The position numbers and the translations under genes are program-made. The notes under the pieces are model-generated. The model worked only from the letters and a program-made list of their open reading frames with translations. It made no database searches and had not been told where the DNA came from. This document shows positions 26,008 to 35,086 of a DNA stretch of 64,000 nucleotides, in pieces. The DNA is from a bacterium (GTDB taxonomy: Bacteria; Bdellovibrionota_B; Oligoflexia; Silvanigrellales; Silvanigrellaceae). Within the stretch, counting starts at the first letter, position 1, and every line of letters starts with the position of its first letter. The stretch covers positions 1 to 64,000 of the forward strand of contig RGDM01000001.1 in NCBI GenBank assembly GCA_009918675.1, read 5' to 3'.

Positions 26008-27105
26008 ATGAATTTAGCAGATGGCCCAAAGACTCTACCATTCCCCGTGCTGCCCGAAAACGAGCAGTGGAAATTTTTTTTGCAAAAATTTTCTTTTGCA
26101 ATTTTCGTCGCAAGTCTTTGTGTCCCATTTAAGACATCTGCGGATCCCATTCGCAAGAGCGCGCCTTTGTATGAAAATCCTTTTGACCTGAGCGCTGGAG
26201 GAGCAAGCCTCACCAGAGCGACTCAAGAGGGTGTGTTTTTTTCCAATCCAAGTTTACCCGCTTTGGGTAAAGGTTTTCTGCGTTGGATCTACGGCCGCAC
26301 GGCAATCCATTTCGGAGCCGACGCCATCGACTTGGGCCGCGAAATTTACAAAAAAAAGACAGCTGGCAGCCTGAAAGTAGATTCATCGATGATCGAGAGT
26401 CTCCTCAAAACACCAATCCACGTCGGCAATGACACAACTTTAGGATTCATTTCGGCCTACGGTGGCCTCGCAATCTTTGAAACAGTGCGGAGCGATATCG
26501 AGGGCAGACAATTTGGCAGCCAAGGACTCCCGGAAGTCAGAACGCGCGCAGAAGCCGCTGCGGGATTAGCAGCCATGGCGTCGATGCCCGTCGGTGACAC
26601 ACTTGCTCTTGGTGTGAGCCTCAAACCTGCTTACGCCGCTGAAACTTTCGAAAACATCACTCTCTCAGACTTTTCCGGCAGCGGCGCCAAACAAATGCTG
26701 TCGGATAACTTCGATCTCCGCTTCGCAACCACAGTGGACGATCTCGGCCAAACAAAATTTTCCGACCCCGCCGTGTCCCCTTGGAAACAAACGATCAATG
26801 CAGGAATTGGGATCATTCCGCACACAAGCCGAAGTGCAATCCATTGTGCCTATGACCTTCGAGACATCCGGCGAGCCTATGGTGAGCACTGGACTCGTCG
26901 TTCGCGCGTCGGCTGCAAGCTTTTGCTTAGCTCTCGCCTGGGTTTTGGTGCTGGCTATTATCAAGGCTGGCCAAGTTACGGGATCGTCTTGAACCTAACT
27001 CTTTTACGACTCGAGGCTGGAAGCTACACCCGCGAATTCGGCAGCGAGGCTGGGACGCGAGGCCGGAGAGTTTATTTTCTCGCGACAGGGGCTGAAATGC
27101 CATGA
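26008..27105 (+). CDS. predicted outer-membrane or periplasmic protein
   Basis: A 365-residue exported protein: a hydrophobic stretch (FSFAIFVASLCVP) with cleavage likely near TSADP, then LYENPFDLSAGGASLTRA, an opening reminiscent of TraF/UPF0164-type outer-membrane beta-barrels. Alternating amphipathic strands rich in Gly and aromatics continue to the end (GYYQGWPSYGIVLNLTLL), but it does not finish with a classic C-terminal Phe signature. No good ribosome binding site precedes the ATG; a TTG at 26080 would give a more ordinary signal peptide. The stop overlaps the next lipoprotein gene, so the two likely act together at the envelope. Confidence 0.6.
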   Translation: MNLADGPKTLPFPVLPENEQWKFFLQKFSFAIFVASLCVPFKTSADPIRKSAPLYENPFDLSAGGASLTRATQEGVFFSNPSLPALGKGFLRWIYGRTAIHFGADAIDLGREIYKKKTAGSLKVDSSMIESLLKTPIHVGNDTTLGFISAYGGLAIFETVRSDIEGRQFGSQGLPEVRTRAEAAAGLAAMASMPVGDTLALGVSLKPAYAAETFENITLSDFSGSGAKQMLSDNFDLRFATTVDDLGQTKFSDPAVSPWKQTINAGIGIIPHTSRSAIHCAYDLRDIRRAYGEHWTRRSRVGCKLLLSSRLGFGAGYYQGWPSYGIVLNLTLLRLEAGSYTREFGSEAGTRGRRVYFLATGAEMP

Positions 27106-27776
27106 AAACTTTCATTCAGCTTCTCAGTGGAATTCTTCTTCTATATGCGACTGCTTGCGGCCGAAATGTTGTTGAAACATACGCTCCTGCGAATGATCAG
27201 GAAAAAGCAGAGCTGGACATGGAGGCGTCTCGCTATGAAGCTGCCAGCGAAAAACTCCTTAAAGTGCTGTCCGAAACGCCGGAAAATTATAATGCACGCA
27301 GTTTGCTCGCGGCTGCCTATGCCGCGAGGGCCGGAATCACAACTCTTTCTCTAATTAAAAACGCCACTTCTTTAGGCTCTTCTGGAGCAACGGGGCTCAG
27401 GGGCTACACAACCATCCTGCCAACAGCAACGAGCGACGTCTTGGCCTTCATGGAGCTTGCCTGCGATGCAATGGCGAAAATTCCAGTTGAAGACAGGACA
27501 ACCGAGATGAAACTCCAATATGGATTGTTTTTTTCTTCGTATGCTTTCCTGCAAATTAAGTATTTTCTCGACAACCCCACAGCTCTTGCATCCCTCAGTG
27601 TGAACGACGCCTTAAAGCTCGTCGAAACCCTCGCCAAAGCGTCTGAGGCAGGCGGCAGTTCGCCACTGTCAAAGGCCGCTGAGACACTCAGCACAACCCT
27701 TGCCAGCACTCCCGGGAGCAATGTCGACAAAGTCAAGGCCGCCCTGGGACCCAGCACTCCTGCATCGGGTGGTTGA
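27102..27776 (+). CDS. TPR-like lipoprotein
   Basis: A 224-residue lipoprotein with lipobox YATAC (Cys19). The region after it, AELDMEASRYEAASEKLLKVLSETPENYNARSLLAAAYAARAG, has the spacing of one or two tetratricopeptide helices, and the rest is predicted helical. The start overlaps the stop of the predicted outer-membrane protein (ATGA), so the two are translated together and probably interact. Function unknown. Confidence 0.7.
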   Translation: MKTFIQLLSGILLLYATACGRNVVETYAPANDQEKAELDMEASRYEAASEKLLKVLSETPENYNARSLLAAAYAARAGITTLSLIKNATSLGSSGATGLRGYTTILPTATSDVLAFMELACDAMAKIPVEDRTTEMKLQYGLFFSSYAFLQIKYFLDNPTALASLSVNDALKLVETLAKASEAGGSSPLSKAAETLSTTLASTPGSNVDKVKAALGPSTPASGG

Positions 27777-27837
27777 ACCCTGGCGACCTCCGCGCTATAG
27801 GTTGAGCAGTTGTTTAAAAAAAGTGCGGAAGGAACCC

Positions 27838-28443
27838 ATGAGACTCTCCACCGAACAGCTTGAACGTCTGTCCGAACGCGTCTTCAAAGTGCTCAAGGCC
27901 TCAGGTCATGTTGGCTTTGACTACACTGCTGATGAAACTGTCGAAGATCGCGTGCTCGACGCAATCATGGACGTGCTTGAAGAAGACGCCAAAACTGAAG
28001 ATCGACTCTCGCGTGAAGCAGAGCGACTTGTTCAGCAGCAAAGCCACATCGCCAAGGCATCGGGCAAATCGCTTGACGACCTCGTCGACGAAGTTAAATC
28101 TCGTTTGGCAAAAGCAAAACGCGTGACTTTGGGCGACGGTCCCGACCGCGCAGACACCCTGGCTGAGAAAGTTTTTAAGGCTGTCTGGAATGTAGACGGC
28201 ATCGACTTCTTTTCCGAGGACACAAAAGTACAAAACTGCATTGCTCGTGCCATCCACCGCTTCCGCCACGATGATGAGCGTATGATTGATGCTGTCGAGC
28301 GTCTTGCAGACCGCAAGACGACCGAAGAACGTTACACTGCTTCGTGGTGTTTGGCGTTCGATCGCTACCTAAGCGAAGTGAAGCAAAAGATTGCTGCGGT
28401 GCAAAACACAGCGCTCGAATCCAAGACACTTGGTACGCTCTGA
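27838..28443 (+). CDS. DUF507 protein with two copies of the domain
   Basis: A 201-residue cytosolic helical protein. The first half (1-85) starts MRLSTEQLERLSERVFKVL and continues to DVLEEDAKTEDRLSREAERL, the usual DUF507 pattern. The second half (105-190) repeats it: LAEKVFKAVWNVDGIDFF, then RAIHRFRHDDERMIDAVERL. The role of the family is unknown; single or double copies are common in delta-type bacteria. GGAAGGAACCC precedes the ATG; a longer in-frame reading from 27700 overlaps the previous gene and has no binding site. dnaE starts 41 bp after the stop. Confidence 0.8.
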   Translation: MRLSTEQLERLSERVFKVLKASGHVGFDYTADETVEDRVLDAIMDVLEEDAKTEDRLSREAERLVQQQSHIAKASGKSLDDLVDEVKSRLAKAKRVTLGDGPDRADTLAEKVFKAVWNVDGIDFFSEDTKVQNCIARAIHRFRHDDERMIDAVERLADRKTTEERYTASWCLAFDRYLSEVKQKIAAVQNTALESKTLGTL

Positions 28444-28484
28444 TTCTGCTCATTGATCTTTGATCTGTGCGTGAGGTTCTGAAA

Positions 28485-31400
28485 ATGGAGGCAGCATCTG
28501 CTCCTGTGACATCGGAGTTCGTGCACCTCCATATTCATTCAGAGTATTCTCTTCTCGATGGCAGCATTAAAGTTAAAAAACTTGTCAAAGAGCTTGCGAC
28601 CCGTCAAGCAAAAGCGGCTGCCCTAACCGATCACGACGGACTTCACGGCGCAGTCGAATTTTATCTCGAATGTCAGAAAGAAAAAATCAACGGAATCATC
28701 GGCTACGAAGCGAACGTCGTTCCAATTATTTCTACTGAAAGCAAACAGCCCTTTCATTTGATTCTGCTCGCAGAGAACAATCAAGGCTATGCCAACATTA
28801 TTAAACTTTGCTCTCTAGCAAACACCAGCGGAAAAAATCGCCTGGGACCCGACTCAATCGCCATCACTCGCGAAGAATTAGCCAACTACAGCTCAGGAAT
28901 TATCTGTCTAACAAGTTGTCTCAAAGGCGAACTTCAACATTTTCTTCTTGCCGAAGAAAACGAGAAAGCCGAGGAATTTCTCGATCAATTGATCACAATC
29001 TTTGGCGCGAACAACGTCTTTGTTGAACTCATGGACAACAACATTGCAGAGCAAAAACACCTCATTCACCTGCAAGTTGCGATTGCAAAAAAGAAAAACC
29101 TCGGAATTGTTGCAACCGCCGATGTTCACTATCTAAAGCAAACTGATCGCGACACCCACTTGTCGCTCATGGCTATTAAGCACAAATTACAAAAAACAGA
29201 TGTTCAAGGATTCGACCCTGCACTCACCTTTCACCTTGCCACCGCTGAAGAAATGATCAGCAAGTTTTCCGCATATCCTGAAGCAATCGCAAACACGGCA
29301 GCAATCGCTGCTCGCTGCAAAGTGAGCATCGATACCAAAAGTATTTTCATGCCAGACTTTCGCCAGCGTCCCGATGAAACGGCTGATAACTGTCTCGCAC
29401 GACTCTCAAGAGAAATGCTGGAACAACGCAAACCCGCTGTCATGAAGTGGATGGGTAACGATTTTTCAGAAGACGTTTGGCAAACTTACAAAGAACGATT
29501 GGAATATGAGCTCGGCGTCATCAACAAAATGAAATTCGCGGGTTACTTTCTCATCGTCCAAGACTTCATCAACTGGGCCAAAGAACGCGGAATTCCCGTT
29601 GGACCCGGTCGTGGTTCGGCAGCCGGCAGTTTGGTGACCTATTCACTGCGCATCACGAATATCGATCCCATTCGCTTCAATCTGCTGTTCGAGCGCTTCT
29701 TAAATCCAGAACGTATCAGCATGCCAGATATCGATACCGACTTCTGTATGGACCGCCGTAGCGAAGTTCTTGAATATGTCTACAAGCGTTACGGGGCGCG
29801 CAACGTTTCACAGATTGTGACCTTCGGGCGGATGATGGCAAAAAATGCGCTGAAGAATCTCGCCCGCATTTTGGGTTGGAGCTTCAACGACAGCAACGAG
29901 TTCGCAAAACTAATTCCAGAACAGCCCGGAATCACGCTCGAACAAGCCTATAAAGAAGAAGAGCGCCTGCGTGACAGGCTTGAAAACGACGAACGTGCGA
30001 GAATTCTTTGGAATGGTGCACTTGCTATTGAGGGCACACTCAACTCGCTCGGAATCCATGCCGCTGGAGTTATCATATCCGATAGAGCCCTCGATGAGAG
30101 CTGTCCGCAGCTTGAATCTGAAGGACAAATGATCACTCAGTTCGAGCATAAGTTCGCGGAAAAAATCGGCCTCATCAAATTCGACTTTCTTGGCCTGAAA
30201 ACTCTCACAGTCATCGAAAAATCTGTCACCGAGATTCGCAATAAGCATAATCCATCTTTTGACATCGAAAGCATCGATCTCGAAGATCCCAAGGTTTACG
30301 AGATGGTCTCAACCGCGCACTTGACGGGAATTTTCCAGCTTGAATCAAGCGGAATGCGCAAGCTCATTTCGGAACTTAAGCCGACATGCTTCTCAGACGT
30401 CGTTGCTGTTGAAGCATTGTTCCGTCCAGGCCCACTTGGATCTGGAATGGTTGCCGACTTCGTCAACAGAAAACACGGAAAAACTGCTGTTGAGTTTCCA
30501 TTCCCTGAGTTGGAACCCATTCTTGCCGACACCTATGGAGTCATTGTTTATCAAGAGCAAGTTCAAAAAATTGCTGCCGTCTTGGCAAACTACTCGCTCG
30601 GTGAAGCCGACCTCTTGCGACGCGCAATGGGCAAAAAAGACAAAGCTGAAATGGACCGCCAGAAGGCTCGGTTTGTTGAGGGAGCCGCAAAAAATGGCCA
30701 CAACCCCCAACGCGTTTCAGAATTCTTCGACCTTATCGCCAAGTTTGCAGAGTACGGTTTCAACAAGAGTCACTCCGCCGCCTATGCTTATGTCACCTTC
30801 CAAACGGCCTTTCTAAAGACATATTACCCGACCGAATTTATGGCCGCGATCATGTCCTGTGACCTCGACAACACAGACAAAATTGTGAGCTACGTACGCG
30901 ACTGCAAACGCATGCAAATCACACTCCTTCCACCCAGTGTGAATTCAGCAGAATTTGAATTCACAATCCCGTCTCCTATGACCATCCAGTTTGGTTTAGG
31001 CGCCATCAAAGGGCTTGGAAAGGGCATCATCGATCTCATCACTGCAGAGCGCGAAAAAAACGGAACATTCGAAACGGTGCCAGAATTTATCGCGCGCCTC
31101 GATCCGCGCAAAATTAACAAAAAAGTTCTTGAGAGCCTGATCAAGTCTGGCGCATTTGATGAAATCGCAACCAACCGTGCAGAGCTTCTTGCTAATAGCG
31201 ATCATTGGCTGCGTTCGATTTCGAAAGAATCAGAACGACAAGACAGCGTTGGAGACGGAATTTTCGACTTATTTTCGGAATCTGGCGAACCTGCCCCTGT
31301 AAAAAAAGCTTCCGCTTCTGAAAACGCTTCACCAAACTCACTGAACCATCGTAAAAGCGCACTTCATCGTGCTAAAAAATTCGACCCTTTAGCGCTCCCA

Positions 31401-32171
31401 ACACGCACGCTTCCCGAGAAAAATATCGTCCATAATCTTTTAGCAGGCGTGCAACTGAAAAAAGCGCAACCATGGTCACTCCTCGACCAACTCAATCATG
31501 AGAAGTCAACGCTTGGTTTTTATATGTGTGGGCATCCTGCAGATCTTCTTTCTGATGACCTCAGTGAGATCGCTCAAGCTCCCATCTGTGATGCACTCAT
31601 GTTTCTTGACCCAGATGAAGTTCCTGATCACAAACGTCGGATTCTCAAAATTGCAGGAATCATTACTCTCGCGCTGGAAAAAGTGACCAAGGAAGGCAAG
31701 AAGTTTGGCGTGTATCGCCTTGAAGATGGCTCGGGCGAAATTGAATTTTCAGTTTTCGCCTCGCAATACGCAGCCCTCATCAACAAGCCGAAGATTGGCG
31801 ATGCAAGCTGGGTTGAACTCAAAGTTCGAAAAGGAATTGAGGAAGGAAGTGTGAAGGGGATTTGTCAGACGCTTGGATTCGTCTCCGACAAACGGGCCGA
31901 ACTTGCCAAACAAATTCTTCTTGTCGCTGAGGAAAGCTTTATCAACCGCAGTGAAAATATTGATGAGCTACTTTCGCTTGTAAGCAACCATCGCGGCCGA
32001 GTTCCACTGGCACTTGATGTGTCGTGGGAATCGGAACAGGCAAGATTACATGCCAAACTGAGCAAATATTCAGTGCATCCGAGCGACGAACTTATCTTTA
32101 GTCTTGAAAATAAATGGCCCGGTGAGATCCAAGTGCGTAGGATCTACCGAGCCGGTGCCGCAGCTCGTTGA
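28485..32171 (+). CDS. dnaE: DNA polymerase III alpha subunit DnaE
   Basis: The replicative polymerase catalytic subunit, 1228 residues. The N-terminal PHP domain opens FVHLHIHSEYSLLDG, with TDHDGLHG shortly after. PGRGSAAGSLV and the catalytic PDIDTDFCMDRR (about residue 413) mark the polymerase palm. FNKSHSAAYAYVTFQTA lies in the fingers. Helix-hairpin-helix residues (INKKVLESLIKSGAFD) and an OB fold (ILKIAGIITLALEKV...) follow. GIFDLF near residue 925 resembles the beta-clamp binding motif. GTGAGGTTCTGAAA sets the start; a GTG six codons earlier is less likely. The 3' end faces the convergent small protein gene. Confidence 0.97.
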   Translation: MEAASAPVTSEFVHLHIHSEYSLLDGSIKVKKLVKELATRQAKAAALTDHDGLHGAVEFYLECQKEKINGIIGYEANVVPIISTESKQPFHLILLAENNQGYANIIKLCSLANTSGKNRLGPDSIAITREELANYSSGIICLTSCLKGELQHFLLAEENEKAEEFLDQLITIFGANNVFVELMDNNIAEQKHLIHLQVAIAKKKNLGIVATADVHYLKQTDRDTHLSLMAIKHKLQKTDVQGFDPALTFHLATAEEMISKFSAYPEAIANTAAIAARCKVSIDTKSIFMPDFRQRPDETADNCLARLSREMLEQRKPAVMKWMGNDFSEDVWQTYKERLEYELGVINKMKFAGYFLIVQDFINWAKERGIPVGPGRGSAAGSLVTYSLRITNIDPIRFNLLFERFLNPERISMPDIDTDFCMDRRSEVLEYVYKRYGARNVSQIVTFGRMMAKNALKNLARILGWSFNDSNEFAKLIPEQPGITLEQAYKEEERLRDRLENDERARILWNGALAIEGTLNSLGIHAAGVIISDRALDESCPQLESEGQMITQFEHKFAEKIGLIKFDFLGLKTLTVIEKSVTEIRNKHNPSFDIESIDLEDPKVYEMVSTAHLTGIFQLESSGMRKLISELKPTCFSDVVAVEALFRPGPLGSGMVADFVNRKHGKTAVEFPFPELEPILADTYGVIVYQEQVQKIAAVLANYSLGEADLLRRAMGKKDKAEMDRQKARFVEGAAKNGHNPQRVSEFFDLIAKFAEYGFNKSHSAAYAYVTFQTAFLKTYYPTEFMAAIMSCDLDNTDKIVSYVRDCKRMQITLLPPSVNSAEFEFTIPSPMTIQFGLGAIKGLGKGIIDLITAEREKNGTFETVPEFIARLDPRKINKKVLESLIKSGAFDEIATNRAELLANSDHWLRSISKESERQDSVGDGIFDLFSESGEPAPVKKASASENASPNSLNHRKSALHRAKKFDPLALPTRTLPEKNIVHNLLAGVQLKKAQPWSLLDQLNHEKSTLGFYMCGHPADLLSDDLSEIAQAPICDALMFLDPDEVPDHKRRILKIAGIITLALEKVTKEGKKFGVYRLEDGSGEIEFSVFASQYAALINKPKIGDASWVELKVRKGIEEGSVKGICQTLGFVSDKRAELAKQILLVAEESFINRSENIDELLSLVSNHRGRVPLALDVSWESEQARLHAKLSKYSVHPSDELIFSLENKWPGEIQVRRIYRAGAAAR

Positions 32172-32211
32172 TTTTAGCAACTCACGCTGCTCAAAACAAC
32201 AGAACGACAGA

Positions 32212-32700
32212 TTACTCAGCGTGTTTCTGTGCTGACTTGGACGACTTTTTACCGCCCGAAACCGTTGCAGCAACCGTTTCGGATGCTGGTGGATTGGATT
32301 CAGTCGCCGCTTTTGCCAGGCGTTCTTTCGCATCAGCAATCAAACGCCGAGAAATTGTACTACGGAGCCCCTTGAGATCTGTCAGATTCTTGGGCGCGGT
32401 TGCTTGGAAGAGGTCGTTCACGTAACGCAGATTAGAAACCACATTGCGTGGCGTCGTGTTGATTTCCACGATCATCTTGATAACTTCCTGGCGCACGTTA
32501 TCTTCGACTGGATCCTGTAAACCAGAAAATAACTTGCCAACCAAGCTCGCAACCACTTTCTCAACTTCAGCTGTCGTACGCTGACCAATCTGTTCCAGTG
32601 GCAATTTACCCAAAAGAGCCTTCCCTTCTTCTTCCGTAAGAGAAAGCGCCTTATCAATCGTTTTCCTCGCCAAATCAATAATTTGCGTTGGATTGAACAT
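32212..32700 (-). CDS. hypothetical helical protein (polyhydroxyalkanoate-granule-like pattern)
   Basis: A 162-residue cytosolic protein. It begins MFNPTQIIDLARKTIDKAL and is predicted helical throughout, with amphipathic segments and a disordered Ala/Ser/Lys tail (SGGKKSSKSAQKHAE). I do not recognise the family; the general look (short, helical, Ala/Lys-rich tail) recalls phasins, but this is weak. AGGAGGGTTTAAT is an excellent ribosome binding site, suggesting strong expression. It is monocistronic between dnaE (convergent) and lepB. Confidence 0.65.
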   Translation of the reverse strand: MFNPTQIIDLARKTIDKALSLTEEEGKALLGKLPLEQIGQRTTAEVEKVVASLVGKLFSGLQDPVEDNVRQEVIKMIVEINTTPRNVVSNLRYVNDLFQATAPKNLTDLKGLRSTISRRLIADAKERLAKAATESNPPASETVAATVSGGKKSSKSAQKHAE

Positions 32701-32861
32701 ATTAAACCCTCCTGTGTATCAATACGCGAAAACAACATAACTCAATCAGATTCTAGTCTCAAACTTTTCGAATGCGCCCCGTTTGACAAGCCATGCAAAA
32801 AAGAAACCGAAACCCATCCGAATTTCGTCTAACTTGTTTTTTTAGAACAATGAATCTTGAA

Positions 32862-33560
32862 TTATTGCAATTTTGCGAAAAAGCGATCCATCCGAAACTT
32901 TGGAAGCAAGCCTTCGCCCGAATTAATTGAATAAAACACACGAACTGCTTTTCCGTAGATCCCCTCAACGTCGACGTAGCCCCAGTAACGGCCATCGTTT
33001 GAACAATCGCGATTGTCTCCAATCACAAGAAGTTTCCCCGGAGGAACGCTGAAAATACGGGTTTCCAGATTGGTATTACCACCTTTTACGCTGCGAAGAA
33101 TATGGTGAGCTGGTTCATTTTCATTGAGCTTTTCGAGGTACAGATTCTTGCCTTCACCATTATTGCAAGGACTCCGATCACCCATGTCCTCCAAAATGGT
33201 TCTATCCTCTTGCAGCAATTCACTGACGCGTTGATTGTTAATCCTCAGAACACCATTATCAAACACAATGTTGTCACCGCCTAAACCAATCACGCGTTTT
33301 ACAAAAGTGATGCGATCGATTGGACTATTGAACAGCACAATGTCGCCGCGCTTCGGTGAGTCCCAAGAAATCACCTGAGTATCCATAAACGGCAACATGA
33401 GGCCATAAGAAAGTTTGTTCACCAGAACGTGGTCGCGAATTTTGATGGTTGGCAGCATTGAGCCTGTAGGAATTACGTACCAATTCACAATTGATGAACG
33501 CAACACAACCATCACAACGATGATGACCAGAACGTCGCGAAGCCAAGCCAAGTTTTTCAT
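32862..33560 (-). CDS. lepB: signal peptidase I
   Basis: The inner-membrane protease that removes Sec and Tat signal peptides. One membrane segment at residues 8-25 is followed by the periplasmic catalytic domain. IPTGSMLPT holds the nucleophile Ser34, ITFVKRVIGLGGD the general base Lys88, and VIGDNRDCSNDGRYWG is the conserved box E. At 232 residues it is close to the family norm. The start lies 17 bp after the fmt stop, so folK-fmt-lepB probably form one operon. Confidence 0.96.
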   Translation of the reverse strand: MKNLAWLRDVLVIIVVMVVLRSSIVNWYVIPTGSMLPTIKIRDHVLVNKLSYGLMLPFMDTQVISWDSPKRGDIVLFNSPIDRITFVKRVIGLGGDNIVFDNGVLRINNQRVSELLQEDRTILEDMGDRSPCNNGEGKNLYLEKLNENEPAHHILRSVKGGNTNLETRIFSVPPGKLLVIGDNRDCSNDGRYWGYVDVEGIYGKAVRVFYSINSGEGLLPKFRMDRFFAKLQ

Positions 33561-33579
33561 TCAGAGAAGCACCTTTCAT

Positions 33580-34551
33580 TCACACCCAGCGCAAGTTTTT
33601 TGTCTTCATCCCGTTCCAAAAATCGCGAGCCATCATAGCTCGTTTTCCTGGCGCCTGCAGTTCGAGGATCTCTAGCACACTTCCATCCCCACAGACCATC
33701 TCCAACGCATCTCCCTGCAAAACAATTTCTCGATTAGCTGCTCTTATTTTAGGCGAAACTCGGGTGGTTATGACTTTGACTTCGAAACTTTCCGAAACGT
33801 TGCTGAGCAACAAGCGGGTGCCAGGCCAGCCGGCAAATCCCCTCACCCGATTGTGCAATGCTGTGGCTGTGTTCTCGTCTGGTCTGAGAAGACTTTCCTC
33901 AACACTCAACTTCTTTGCTTTTGTGGCACGCGCATGCTCTTGCTCATAGATTTCGCAACGTCCAGAAAAATAGTCGGGTAAAATTCGAACCAATTCCTCC
34001 GCTCCCAACTTAAACAAGAGCGAAAGTAACTCAGGGGCTTTTATTGATTGATCCACGCGATAGCGAAGCTGCGCAACAATCGGCCCAGCATCCATTGCCC
34101 GAACTGTGCGCGCCACTGTAACACCTGTCTCACTGACACCATCTTCAAGCGCTCTCTGCACGGGAGCGGCGCCTCGGTAAAGTGGCAACAGACTGGGATG
34201 AATATTAAGCGTTCCATGTTTGGGTAAAGCGAGAAATTCTTCAGACAGAACTTGTCCATAAGCGGCCGTGACACAGACATCTGGGGACAATTCAGCGAGC
34301 TGAGCAATAAAATCAGGAGCCTTCGCGTTTTCAGGTGTTAAGACCAGAAGACCTGCCGCCTCGGCACATGCTTGAACCGGTGAGAGCGTAAGAGAATTTC
34401 CGCGCGTCGCGCGCGTTGGTGGCTGGCTTACAACTGCAATAACTTGATAAAAAGGATTCTCGATCAGAAGCCGTTCTAAAACGGGAACAACAATTGCTGG
34501 AGTTCCAAGAAACACTATTTGCTTTTTGACCTCAGCCTTTTCCTCATTCAT
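33580..34551 (-). CDS. fmt: methionyl-tRNA formyltransferase
   Basis: Fmt formylates initiator Met-tRNA using 10-formyl-THF. VFLGTPAIVVPVLERLL opens the hydrolase domain. AYGQVLSEEFL and GTLNIHPSLLPLYRGAAPVQRAL carry the catalytic Asn-His and the SLLPxYRG signature, and ETGVTVARTVRAMDAGPI supplies the conserved Asp. The C-terminal tRNA-binding domain includes NRVRGFAGWPGT. The ATG overlaps the folK stop and has GAGGGATTAGTTG upstream. FolK, upstream, contributes to the folate supply this enzyme needs. Confidence 0.96.
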   Translation of the reverse strand: MNEEKAEVKKQIVFLGTPAIVVPVLERLLIENPFYQVIAVVSQPPTRATRGNSLTLSPVQACAEAAGLLVLTPENAKAPDFIAQLAELSPDVCVTAAYGQVLSEEFLALPKHGTLNIHPSLLPLYRGAAPVQRALEDGVSETGVTVARTVRAMDAGPIVAQLRYRVDQSIKAPELLSLLFKLGAEELVRILPDYFSGRCEIYEQEHARATKAKKLSVEESLLRPDENTATALHNRVRGFAGWPGTRLLLSNVSESFEVKVITTRVSPKIRAANREIVLQGDALEMVCGDGSVLEILELQAPGKRAMMARDFWNGMKTKNLRWV

Positions 34552-35071
34552 CAACTAATCCCTCTTTGAGCCATTTGCATTCAGCCATATTCTCTTTGTC
34601 AATTTTTATTTGCAAATCATCCCTGATCATCTGAAGCAAAAATTCACGTTGCCAGAGAGCAGGATGAGGAATGCAAAGTCCAAAGTTTTTGGGCTCAGAG
34701 AATTTCTTCATCCTTTGAATTTGAAATCCAGACGAATTTTCACTAAAACTGCACATAAGAAGAATATCAAGATCAACCGCGCGAGGACGCCAGCGGTGAA
34801 TTCGATCATGACCAAATTCATCTTCAATCATGCAGATCGCATTATAAAGCTCTAAGGGGCGCAAACTCGTCATAAACTCAAAGACAAAATTTAAATACTC
34901 ACCGTGATCTGAAGTCTCATAGGAATCTGAACGCAATGGCTCTGTATATTTCCAAGCAGACTGCCTTCCGACTGTTCCGAATTCACTGAGACGTGACAAA
35001 GAACCGTGTGCACATTGCACACGGTCCCCAACATTCCCACCAAAAGCAATCAAATAAACAAATTGACGCAA
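34544..35071 (-). CDS. folK: 6-hydroxymethyl-7,8-dihydropterin pyrophosphokinase FolK
   Basis: FolK transfers pyrophosphate from ATP to 6-hydroxymethyl-dihydropterin in folate synthesis. YLIAFGGNVGDR opens the fold, YLNFVFEF follows, and IHRWRPRAVDLDILL contains the two metal-binding Asp. IPHPALWQREFLLQMI matches the C-terminal PHPxxxxRxF motif. At 175 residues it is normal. The start is TTG after GCAGGACATA; no ATG is available. It overlaps fmt by several bases. Confidence 0.93.
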   Translation of the reverse strand: MRQFVYLIAFGGNVGDRVQCAHGSLSRLSEFGTVGRQSAWKYTEPLRSDSYETSDHGEYLNFVFEFMTSLRPLELYNAICMIEDEFGHDRIHRWRPRAVDLDILLMCSFSENSSGFQIQRMKKFSEPKNFGLCIPHPALWQREFLLQMIRDDLQIKIDKENMAECKWLKEGLVDE

Positions 35072-35086
35072 TATGTCCTGCCGCGA

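Noticed and set aside
27700-27837. Longer DUF507 protein starting inside the preceding lipoprotein gene
   Set aside because: No binding site, and the family start MRLS matches the later ATG.
32256-32282. Near-perfect inverted repeat CCGAAACCGTTGC / GCAACCGTTTCGG
   Set aside because: It lies within the coding tail of the small helical protein (ETVAATVSGG) without a T tract. It may be chance from repeated Val-Ala-Thr codons, although a terminator role is not excluded.
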